Below are positions 1-6,089 of a stretch of DNA of 64,000 bases, one piece after another (position 1 is the first letter of the stretch; the number at the start of each line of letters is the position of its first letter). Made by a program: the position numbers and the translations under genes. The stretch is from Streptomyces massasporeus (GTDB lineage: Bacteria > Actinomycetota > Actinomycetes > Streptomycetales > Streptomycetaceae), in assembly GCF_014648995.1 (NCBI RefSeq), contig NZ_BMSE01000006.1:124001-188000 (forward strand), read 5' to 3'. The notes under the pieces were generated by a model. It was not told the origin of the DNA. It saw only the letters and a list, made by a program, of their open reading frames with translations, and did no database searches.

Positions 1-508
1 CGGTCTCTCGATCGATGAGGACGACGGCCATCCGGGAGAAGTCCTTGTCGAAGAGTTGCCGCAGCCGGGTGGTGGCGACAGCGCGCGGCCCGTCCTCGGA
101 CGTGCCGACGCCGGGGAAGTTGTCAGCGCACAGTTCCACGAGCGGGGAGGCGACATCGTCGGCCTCCGCGACCACGGCCTCGGCCGGGACGGTGAAGGTC
201 CGGGAGACGGTCCGTTTCCACGTAGTCGGATCCCAGCCCGTGACCGTCACGGCGGCCGGATTGCTCGCGGGTACGGAACACGAGGCGGTGACGATCACAC
301 CTCTGTCCGGGAAGGCCCCGCTCCCTCGGTCCGCATCCTTGGACCCACCCTGCCGACCGGCGGTGGCCGTGGTGCCCTTGGCGTCGGGGCCGGAGTCGTC
401 CTGTCCCCCGCCACACCCCGCGACCAGCGGAAGCAGCACCGTGGCGACAACCAATGCCGCTGTGCCCCCGCCCCACCGGCGGCCTCCGTGGTCCTCTGTT
501 CTCCTCAC
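1..508 (-). CDS. Exported lipoprotein, 3' end beyond the window
   Basis: The reading frame starts at a GTG (506-508, complement) and is open to base 1, so only about 169 residues are present. The N-terminus has basic residues, a hydrophobic stretch and a lipobox LVAGC near residue 33, so a lipid-anchored extracellular protein is expected. After the lipobox comes a Gly/Asp/Ser-rich linker and then a folded-looking domain containing two cysteines (TASCSVP and VELCADN). A GAGGGG ribosome-binding site lies about 13 bases upstream. I do not recognise the family. It is transcribed leftward, away from the tRNA-Arg remnant at 717, and lies outside the integrated element. Confidence 0.75.
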   Translation of the reverse strand, partial: MRRTEDHGGRRWGGGTAALVVATVLLPLVAGCGGGQDDSGPDAKGTTATAGRQGGSKDADRGSGAFPDRGVIVTASCSVPASNPAAVTVTGWDPTTWKRTVSRTFTVPAEAVVAEADDVASPLVELCADNFPGVGTSEDGPRAVATTRLRQLFDKDFSRMAVVLIDRET

Positions 509-680
509 GCCCGTGTCCCCTCGCGATGTCCTGCTCAGCAGCGGCCACGTGATCGTAATGCGAACTGGCGCGAGTCGCGGTGGAGTTGACGGTCGAGAAG
601 TCGTTGGGCGTGCAGAAGCCCTTGCCCGTCGTGATCACGGCCGGGCAGCGGGGCGACTCCCCTCAGTTCGGTTGACGCCA

Positions 681-709
681 AAGGCCCCCGGGATGATCCC
701 GGGGGCCTT
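681..709 (-). terminator. Hairpin beyond the distal att repeat
   Basis: Perfect 13-bp inverted repeat with a 3-base loop lying 8 bases beyond the displaced tRNA-Arg 3' end at 717. It is probably the original terminator of the tRNA-Arg gene, displaced when the element inserted. The resident tRNA now uses a different hairpin at 4395-4430. Confidence 0.6.
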
Positions 710-716
710 TGATCTG

Positions 717-748
717 TGTGCACTCGGCAGGATTCGAACCTGCAACCT
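717..748 (-). repeat. Distal att repeat: displaced 3' end of tRNA-Arg
   Basis: These 32 bases are identical to 4436-4467, the 3' end (T-arm and acceptor strand) of the complete tRNA-Arg(ACG) gene. Identity stops inside the variable region, and no anticodon arm is present, so this is not a tRNA gene. A second copy of a tRNA 3' end in the same orientation, with an integrase relic between the copies, is the classic footprint of tyrosine-integrase insertion. Confidence 0.85.
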
Positions 749-768
749 GGTCCATTCGTTGATGCTGC

Positions 769-795
769 GGTGCCCCCGACGAAGCCGAGGGCACC
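769..795 (-). terminator. Terminator of the Asn-rich secreted protein gene
   Basis: Near-perfect inverted repeat (arms begin GGTGCCC and end GGGCACC) closed by a UUCG-like loop, 16 bases after the stop codon at 812. No long T-run follows, which is usual in this GC-rich genus. Confidence 0.65.
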
Positions 796-811
796 GACCT
801 GTAACGCTGGG

Positions 812-1054
812 TCAGTCAACGTCAGCGTTGTCATCCAGAACGTCAGCGTTGTTCAGAACGCTGGGGTTGTTCAGAACGCTCGGGTTGTTCAGAACGCTGG
901 GGTTGTTCGCAACGCTCGGGTTGTTCAGAATGCTAGTAGTATTTTCCAAGTTAACGGGAATCAGAGCGATGACTTGATCGTCGGCGATTGCCGGGGATCC
1001 AAGAACAGTAACAAGAGCCGCTGATGCGATGAGCACGCTGGCGCTTCGACGCAT
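812..1054 (-). CDS. Small secreted Asn-rich repeat protein
   Basis: 80 residues. Residues 1-25 form a signal peptide (MRRS, hydrophobic core, cleavage near SPAIADD). The mature peptide is only about 55 residues and is built of a short tandem unit NNPSVLNN with variants (ILNNPSVANN, VLNNADVLDD) ending in NADVD. It has no cysteines and no LPxTG. RBS AAGGAG lies 5 bases before the ATG. The periodic N/P/S/V pattern resembles a short solenoid or amyloid-prone peptide, but I know of no named family. It sits inside the tRNA-Arg element beside the adhesin-like gene and has its own terminator, so it is probably monocistronic cargo. Confidence 0.7.
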   Translation of the reverse strand: MRRSASVLIASAALVTVLGSPAIADDQVIALIPVNLENTTSILNNPSVANNPSVLNNPSVLNNPSVLNNADVLDDNADVD

Positions 1055-1386
1055 TTTTCTGTCTCCTTGACGCGGGTGGACGCCGATGCAATCGGCGAAG
1101 GCTCGGCAGTCTCATACTTCCCCCGCCGAGTCGCGGATTATCATCCTTATCACCCGAATACCCGAGAAAGCGTGCGGCCCCTTCGGCCGAAAGGGGGAGG
1201 GGCTCCCTGCTTGATCCACCCAGGACCACACGCCGACAAGGGTCGAAGAAGCGGTCCGGGTCTCACGCCCCCAGAACGGCCTACGGCGCGCGACGGAATC
1301 GAATGGCGATCCGCCGCGCGCCGTTTGCTGCACTGGCTCCCACACGAGAAGTCAGGCAATCCCTCCTAGGCACATGGCCAGGTCAG
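1055..1386. other. Intergenic region inside the element
   Basis: 332 bases between the DUF3494 gene end and the Asn-rich gene start, both leftward. It must hold the promoter of the Asn-rich gene. A GGCC-rich imperfect hairpin is visible around 1176-1196. No other gene is supported here. Confidence 0.4.
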
Positions 1387-2640
1387 CTACCGCCCGGACC
1401 ACGACGGTACGTCTGCCCAGCCATGGCTGTCGTGCTCATCGTGCTTCTTGCCCTCGTCGTGGTGGCCGTTCCCCTCGTGCTTCTTGCCCTCATCGTGGTG
1501 GTCGTTCCCCTCGTGCTTCTTGCCCTCATCGTGGTGGTCGTTCCCCTCGTGCTTCTTGCCCTCATCGTGGTGGCCGTTCCCCTCGTGGTGGCCGCCGTCC
1601 GTGGGGCTGGCAGTTGCGGTGGGTGAAGCGGTACCCGTCGGGGTCGGCGAAGCGGTACCCGTCGGAGTCGGCGAAGCGGTACCCGTCGGGGTCGGCGAAG
1701 CAGTGCCCGTCGGAGTCGGCGAAGCAGTGCCCGTGGGGGTCGGCGAAGCGGTACCCGTGGGGGTCGGCGAGGCAGTGCCCGTGGGGGTCGGCGAAGCAGT
1801 GCCCGTCGGAGTCGGCGAAGCAGTGCCCGTCGGAGTCGGCGAAGCAGTGCCCGTCGGAGTCGGCGAAGCGGTACCCGTCGGGCTGGTCCCGCATTCACCC
1901 TGGAAAATCGTGTTGGAGTCCAGCGTCACGGCGCCGTTGCGGGCCAGCAGCCGGCCGTTGACGGTCGTATTCGTGTTGGCAGTGATCGAGCTCAAGGCGA
2001 GGACGTTGCCCACGAACCTGGTGCCGGTACCGAGAGTGGCCGAGCTGCCGATCTGCCAGTACACATTGCACGGGTTGGCGCCGTTGGTGAAAAGCACCTC
2101 GCTCGCGGAGGCTGTCGTCAGCGTCGAACCGACCTGGAACACCCAGACGGCGTTGGGGTTGCCCTGGCCGTTCAGGGTGAGGGTGCCGGTGAGCTGAGCG
2201 CTGACGGGCACCTTGTAGACGCCCGGAACCAGCGTCTGGCCACCGAGCTCAACGGGATCTCCGGTGTACGTGACGTCAGGCGCCTGCCCGGCGGCCTGGT
2301 TGTACGCCGTGGTCAGATCGTTCTGAGCCTGAAGGGCCACGGAGTTGGCAGCGTGAATAGTTCCGGGCGGCACCACTGCGCCGGGCGGGAACCCCACGAC
2401 CGCCGTACCCGGACTCACCCCGACGTTTCGCTCGACCGTCGTCGGGCCGGTGTTGGTGACTGTCGAACCCGCCAGTACTCCGAAATTGCCTGCCGTACCC
2501 AGAGGAACAGGCGTGGCAACGGCTTCTGCGCGTGTCGGCGACATCGCGACCACAGCAGCTGCGATCACCGCAGCCACAACCGCAGTGATCAAAAGCGACA
2601 TGGAGCGCCATCGTGACGCACCAGGGATATTCAGTGTCAT
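1387..2640 (-). CDS. Secreted DUF3494 (ice-binding-like) protein with repeat tail
   Basis: 417 residues from the ATG at 2640. This start gives a classic signal peptide (RWRSMSLLITAVVAAVIAAA ending SPTRAEA); upstream TTG/ATG codons in frame add a polar extension without a better RBS. Residues ~45-250 match the DUF3494 beta-solenoid fold (GNFGVLAGSTVTNTG, N-V-W-V-F-Q-V, FVGNVLALSSITANTNTTVNGRLLARNGAVTLDSNTI-like positions). This fold occurs in ice-binding proteins and also in many adhesins of non-psychrophiles. Residues ~257-336 are ten PTGTASPT repeats, a mucin-like stalk; residues ~352-400 are four His/Asp/Glu/Lys repeats (HHDEGKKHEGN). No sortase signal is present, so it is released or held by the charged tail. 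Function in this host is unknown; ice binding is only one option. Confidence 0.8.
   Translation of the reverse strand: MTLNIPGASRWRSMSLLITAVVAAVIAAAVVAMSPTRAEAVATPVPLGTAGNFGVLAGSTVTNTGPTTVERNVGVSPGTAVVGFPPGAVVPPGTIHAANSVALQAQNDLTTAYNQAAGQAPDVTYTGDPVELGGQTLVPGVYKVPVSAQLTGTLTLNGQGNPNAVWVFQVGSTLTTASASEVLFTNGANPCNVYWQIGSSATLGTGTRFVGNVLALSSITANTNTTVNGRLLARNGAVTLDSNTIFQGECGTSPTGTASPTPTGTASPTPTGTASPTPTGTASPTPTGTASPTPTGTASPTPTGTASPTPTGTASPTPTGTASPTPTGTASPTPTGTASPTATASPTDGGHHEGNGHHDEGKKHEGNDHHDEGKKHEGNDHHDEGKKHEGNGHHDEGKKHDEHDSHGWADVPSWSGR
1441..1584 (-). repeat. Four 36-bp tandem repeats, His-rich tail
   Basis: Four consecutive 36-bp units coding for a 12-residue His/Asp/Glu/Lys/Gly motif. They differ at a few synonymous or N/G-changing positions. 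Histidine pairs spaced regularly could bind metal. The unit length, a multiple of three, allows copy number to vary without frameshift. Confidence 0.85.
1631..1870 (-). repeat. Ten 24-bp tandem repeats, PTGTASPT stalk
   Basis: Ten full 24-bp units plus a partial one, coding the octapeptide PTGTASPT. The variation between units is almost all synonymous (GTACCC/GTGCCC, GGGGTC/GGAGTC), so the peptide is maintained while the DNA diverges. Thr/Ser/Pro-rich stalks of this kind are typical O-mannosylated linkers in actinobacterial exported proteins. Confidence 0.85.
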
Positions 2641-3154
2641 CGAGGGGCCAATTCCTGTGAGGGGTGATGCCTTCTTCGGCGGTTCTGACGGTGGCATATT
2701 ATTCGAGGAAGCAATCGATTTCCGGTTACCCCGAGGACCTTCGCCGAAATTGACCAACCAATAGCGAAATGCTTAATGATGACTAATGGGCAGGATGGCG
2801 TTGCCTGCTCTCCCCCGTACGGGCGACTGAGAAACGTCACCCGAAATCGCGATCCCCCAGCGTGAAGGACACGGGGCGAAGCTGCGTCAGCATCTCGGAT
2901 CCTGCGAAAACGGGGCCGGCAGCCGTTCTCACTTATTTGGAGGGCGAGAACCGCGCTGGATACCCACCGGCAACCCGATACGTCACCTGAGCCCAGCGCA
3001 CCGTCGCAGCCAACCTCCGGCGTCTTCCCACCCGAGATGAGCGGCGGGCGGACCACAGCTCGCCGTCCAAGGCCATCCACTCCAACCGACTCGTGGGGGT
3101 GTCCCTTGTGGGGCGCCCCCACTGTTCCCTCCGCATCGAACAGGAAGCCGCCTG
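2641..3154. other. Intergenic region between adhesin-like gene and integrase relic
   Basis: 514 bases with divergent flanks. The part next to 2640 is unusually AT-rich for this genome (2750-2790), consistent with a promoter for the leftward DUF3494 gene. Frames through the rest do not have Streptomyces codon bias, and I see no credible excisionase or replication gene; it may be decayed element DNA. Confidence 0.4.
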
Positions 3155-3834
3155 CTGGCCGAGCCGAAGAAGAACGCCACCAACGAGGGCACCATCTACC
3201 AGCGAAAAGACGGCCGTTGGGAGGGCGTGCGTAACCGAACCGTGCGCTTCCTGCTGGTGCTCCTGCGGGCCGCCCTCCAGCACGCCGTAAGGCTTCTTCA
3301 CCTCCGGCAAGCTCCACAGCGGGTCGGTGGCGAGCTGCTGATCGTCGCGCCGAAGACTCAGCCCTCGGCCCGCCGCGTGGCCCTGCCGTCCGTGTGCGTG
3401 ACTGCGCTTCGCGCTCAGCGCGCCCAGCAGCTCACCGACCGGAAGGCGCCGCTGGCTCGAACTGGAAGGGGACGGCCCAGGGCCTTGATTCCCCACGAAG
3501 AACGGCACCCCCATCGAGCCGCGCAACCTGAACCGCTCCTTCGAGGCGTTGTGCGTCCGCGCCGGCGTCCGCAAGGTCCGCTTCTACGACCTGCGCCACA
3601 CGTGCGCCTCGCTACTCCACGAACAGGGCGCCGACGCCCGCATGATCATGGAAGTCCTGGGCCACAGGCTCGATTCGCGTGACCATGGACATCTACACCT
3701 TCGTACGGCTCTACTCCCAGCGGTGCGCCTTCGACCGCGTCGGGGACGCACTGAGGGGTGACGGCAAGGATCCGGACGATGACGGCGGCGCGGCCGGTGT
3801 CCTCGTAGCTGTCCAGACGCCCTTGGCCTGTTGA
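3155..3834 (+). pseudogene. Tyrosine site-specific integrase, degenerate
   Basis: Fragments of one integrase read in order in three frames. An N-terminal piece (PKKNATNEGTIYQRKDGRWEG, the usual start of Streptomyces integrases) begins at a CTG after an AGGAAG RBS. The middle (QRVGGELLIVAPKTQPSARR) is in the same frame. After a frameshift near 3465-3489 comes GTPIEPRNLNRSFEALC then YDLRHTCASLLHEQGAD with the box-II His/Arg and MEVLGH. After a second frameshift near 3670 comes TMDIYTFVRL with the catalytic Tyr, running to the stop. Most of the core-binding domain and the first catalytic Arg are deleted. The protein cannot be functional. Position and orientation next to the tRNA identify it as the enzyme that inserted the 717-4467 element. 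Confidence 0.88.
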
Positions 3835-3982
3835 CCAGCCAGGAAGCCCATGGTCTCCCGCTGTCCGAAAGGCGCTCACTCGTTTGCGGGACTTCGGCAT
3901 ACGGTGCCGATTTCGTGACAAGGCTCCCGTCGGCTGCCGAGGGCGGTCGAGCAATCACCCCCCACTCCGAAGGAAGTCGACG

Positions 3983-4282
3983 ATGAGCTTCATCCAGACC
4001 GGCAAGATCGACCTGAGGTCTGACAACCCGATCGAGACGAGCGGCGGTAACACCTCGACCTTCACACGCGTCACGTTCCCCACCCCGTTCCCGGCGGGTG
4101 CCAACGTCGTCGTCCTCCCGCTGACCCAGACCTTCAACGGCCCGGAGACGCCGGGGATCCGCGTCCATGACGTCACCAACACGGGCTTCCTGATCCGCCT
4201 GAACGAGGTGTACGCCGGCGCCACCAAGAGCGATGGGAAGCACACCACCGAAACCATCGGCTGGCTGGCCGCGACCGTCTGA
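3983..4282 (+). CDS. H-type-lectin-domain-like protein
   Basis: 99 residues from an ATG preceded by GAAGGAAG at a spacing of about 6. There is no signal peptide. The whole chain looks like one H-type lectin domain (six-stranded beta sandwich known from snail agglutinin and discoidins): V-T-F-P-T-P-F-P-A-G-A-N-V-V-V-L-P-L, then HDVTNTGFLIRLNEVY, then a C-terminal IGWLAATV matching the family's W-x-A ending. Family members bind GalNAc-type sugars as trimers or hexamers. It sits between the integrase relic and the tRNA, so it is element cargo. Secretion by a non-classical route, or a cytoplasmic role, is open. Domain assignment is from pattern only. Confidence 0.6.
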   Translation: MSFIQTGKIDLRSDNPIETSGGNTSTFTRVTFPTPFPAGANVVVLPLTQTFNGPETPGIRVHDVTNTGFLIRLNEVYAGATKSDGKHTTETIGWLAATV

Positions 4283-4394
4283 GACCCACGCTCCGGTCGC
4301 GCACAGAATTCCCTGCTTCTTCAAGCGGTGCGCAGCAAGAGCACTCCGCGCCTTCTGATGCGGTGGCCGTCAAACGCTGCCGTCAAGGCATAAG

Positions 4395-4430
4395 CCAGAG
4401 GCCCTGTGGAGTGATCCACAGGGCCTCTGG
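4395..4430 (-). terminator. Terminator now serving tRNA-Arg
   Basis: Long near-perfect inverted repeat (arms CCAGAGGCCCTGTGGA and its complement) beginning 8 bases past the tRNA 3' end. It lies inside the element, so the element supplied a replacement terminator for the tRNA it interrupted. Confidence 0.75.
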
Positions 4431-4435
4431 TCTGC

Positions 4436-4467
4436 TGTGCACTCGGCAGGATTCGAACCTGCAACCT
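4436..4467 (-). repeat. Proximal att repeat in tRNA-Arg
   Basis: 32 bases identical to 717-748, covering the T-arm and 3' acceptor strand of the tRNA gene. Crossover at this core leaves the tRNA functional. Confidence 0.85.
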
Positions 4468-4510
4468 TCTGATCCGTAGTCAGATGCTCTATCCGTTAAG
4501 CTACGAGTGC
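4438..4510 (-). tRNA. tRNA-Arg (anticodon ACG)
   Basis: 73-nt cloverleaf: acceptor GCACTCG pairs with CGAGTGC, anticodon stem TCTGA/TCAGA with loop CTACGGA, T-arm GGTTCGAATCC. Discriminator is A and CCA is not encoded. After A34-to-I editing it reads CGU/CGC codons, the major Arg codons here. It is the integration target of the 717-4467 element. Confidence 0.97.
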
Positions 4511-4668
4511 TTGTTCTGTTTTTTCGCCGCTCTCGGGCCTTCCGGCTCGCTCGCGGCGACAGGAAGAACATTACATGACTGCCGCCGCCATGTGAAATCC
4601 GTTAGCCGCACCCCTTGTGAGCTGCGGAAACGGCACTTCAGGCCGCACTTCGGGGGATGCGACGACAA

Positions 4669-4698
4669 CGAAGCCCCGGTCGGATGACCGGGGCTTCG
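4669..4698 (-). terminator. Terminator of tRNA-Ser(GCT)
   Basis: Perfect 13-bp inverted repeat (CGAAGCCCCGGTC and complement, 4-base loop) just beyond the tRNA-Ser 3' end. Confidence 0.75.
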
Positions 4699-4708
4699 TG
4701 ATCGAGTG

Positions 4709-4799
4709 CGGAGGCGGAGGGATTTGAACCCTCGATGGGCTTTAAGGCCCAAACCGCATTAGCAGTGCGGCGCCATAGACCGGACTAGGCGACGCCTCC
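4709..4799 (-). tRNA. tRNA-Ser (anticodon GCT), first copy
   Basis: 91-nt class II tRNA: acceptor GGAGGCG/CGCCTCC with discriminator G, anticodon stem CCGCA/TGCGG with loop CTGCTAA, long variable arm (GGGC..GCCC) and T-loop GTTCAAATCC. CCA is not encoded. It reads AGU/AGC. Its body differs strongly from the second GCT tRNA-Ser at 53893. Confidence 0.95.
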
Positions 4800-4984
4800 A
4801 GCATCACTCCCGCGCGAGCGCGAGCGGTGCGTGCCGATGATGACACAGTCGAGCGTGCTGTCACCAATCGACCCCCACGGTACTAGGCGGGCAGGGCGCA
4901 GGGCAAAGCCCTTGTCAGGCCCCTGCGGGTCCCCGCCCGGGCGGGCGCGCGCAACATCCGGGGCCGCGCCGCGTTAGGCAGGGC

Positions 4985-5503
4985 ATGATGCGTGCCACTC
5001 CCCGGGCCACCGCCCGCCCCGTCCTGCGGCGCCTCCTCGTCGGTGCCGCCGCCTCCGTCGCCGCCGCCGGGTCGCTGACCGCGGCGCCCCCGGCCGCGTA
5101 TGCCCAGGCCGGCGGGGCCGACCTGCTGTCCTCGATCCGGCCCGGAGGCGGTCCGGACCGCGATCACCTCACCGTCACCGTGCGGAACGCCGGCGACGGG
5201 GCCGACGGAACCTTCGAGCTCTACTGCGAACCCGTCGGCGGCAGCCACCCCGACCCCAGCGGCGCCTGCGCCGCACTGGAGCGGGACACGCGGTGGGGCC
5301 AGGACGTCTTCGCGCCCGCGCCGGAGGGCGGCTTCTGCACCATGCAGTACGGCGGGCCGGCCACCGCGCACGTCACGGGAACCTGGGCCGGACGACCCGT
5401 CGACGCCACGTACGACCGCCGCGACGGCTGCCAGATCTCCCGCTGGGACCGGCTCGTGCCGCTTCTGCCGAGGGTGGGGGGCGACCGGGGCGCCAAGGCC
5501 TGA
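4985..5503 (+). CDS. Subtilisin-inhibitor-like (SSI family, I16) protein
   Basis: 172 residues with a signal peptide (ARPVLRRLLVGAAASVAAAG, Ala-rich cleavage region APPAAYAQA). The mature part matches Streptomyces subtilisin inhibitors: LTVTVRNAGDG near the start, four cysteines in the family spacing (LYCEP, GACAAL, GGFCTMQYGG, DGCQISRW) giving two disulfides, and V-T-G-T-W-A-G-R-P-V before the last cysteine. The reactive-site loop should lie just after the third Cys (C-T-M-Q-Y); Met at P1 is normal for the family, but the loop here is somewhat divergent. It inhibits extracellular serine proteases during development. Two adjacent ATGs are possible starts. Confidence 0.85.
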   Translation: MMRATPRATARPVLRRLLVGAAASVAAAGSLTAAPPAAYAQAGGADLLSSIRPGGGPDRDHLTVTVRNAGDGADGTFELYCEPVGGSHPDPSGACAALERDTRWGQDVFAPAPEGGFCTMQYGGPATAHVTGTWAGRPVDATYDRRDGCQISRWDRLVPLLPRVGGDRGAKA

Positions 5504-6089
5504 GCGGGCCGCCCGGGCGCCGAGCCGCGGCGTCGCGGCCTCGGGGCGTCGGGGCGTCGGGGCGTCGGGGCGTCGAGCCGGTGGCACCTCGAGCCGGTGG
5601 CACCTCGAGCCGGTGGGGCGTCGGGCCGGTGGGGCGTCGACCCGTGGGCCGGCGCCCCGCACCCGGACACCCGCACCCGGACACCCGCACCCGGACACCC
5701 GCACCCGGCACCCAGCACCCAGCACCCAGCACCCAGCACCCAGACACTCCGCACCCAGCCCGGCCCGGCCCCCCAACCCCCGGCACACCCCGCCCCCCCC
5801 ACCCCATTTGCGCCACTCTCCGCCCCCATCACGCCAGTCCGGCCAAAAGGTACAGAAACGCCGTCGTCGTAAAGGTCCCGCGAAGGTCCCGCGACGTCGT
5901 CGCAGGAGGGCGGGCGTTTGACGGTTACTCGGTCGTCAGTTCGGGGTCACTTCCTCGTGCGACCTCGCTCTCATCCGGCGTCGCGAGCGCAACCGCAGCC
6001 CTTAGACTCCCTCGCGTGACACGCCGCGGGACGGTTGGCAAGATGGCCCGAGCGGTCGGCAAGGTGCGGTAACAGGGAGGAAGCGTCTC
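5504..6089. repeat. Minisatellite-rich intergenic spacer
   Basis: 586 bases without a gene. Three tandem arrays follow each other: an 8-bp unit GGGGCGTC around 5541-5573, a ~15-bp GAGCCGGTGGCACCTC-type unit around 5576-5640, a 14-bp unit GCACCCGGACACCC around 5659-5700, then a 7-bp unit AGCACCC at about 5705-5740, and a C-run near 5790. The last part (5830-6089) lacks repeats and should hold the promoter of the PAS-kinase gene. Frames through the arrays are compositional artefacts. Confidence 0.75.

Larger units (their letters stand above)
717..4467. mobile_element. Decayed integrative element in tRNA-Arg(ACG)
   Basis: A segment of about 3.7 kb bounded by the 32-bp direct repeat of the tRNA-Arg 3' end (717-748 and 4436-4467). 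It carries a broken tyrosine integrase (3155-3834) pointing toward the intact tRNA, as in Streptomyces actinophage-like and AICE elements. The cargo is a small Asn-rich secreted protein, a DUF3494 adhesin-like protein and an H-type-lectin-like protein. No replication, transfer (FtsK/Tra) or excisionase gene is recognisable, so it looks immobile. The cargo has intact frames while the integrase is ruined, which suggests selection for cargo after immobilisation; that last point is inference. Confidence 0.75.

Noticed and set aside
123..638. Open frame overlapping the lipoprotein start
   Set aside because: A lipobox-containing frame with GTG start explains the region better; this frame has no RBS and is Arg/Gly-rich shadow sequence.
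717..748. A second tRNA-Arg gene
   Set aside because: Only the 3' T-arm and acceptor strand are present; no anticodon or D-arm.
1441..1870. CRISPR array
   Set aside because: Contiguous 24- and 36-bp repeats without spacers, in frame with the DUF3494 protein.
2637..3317. Leftward frame between adhesin and integrase relic
   Set aside because: No codon bias or motifs, and it overlaps the 5' end of the integrase relic.
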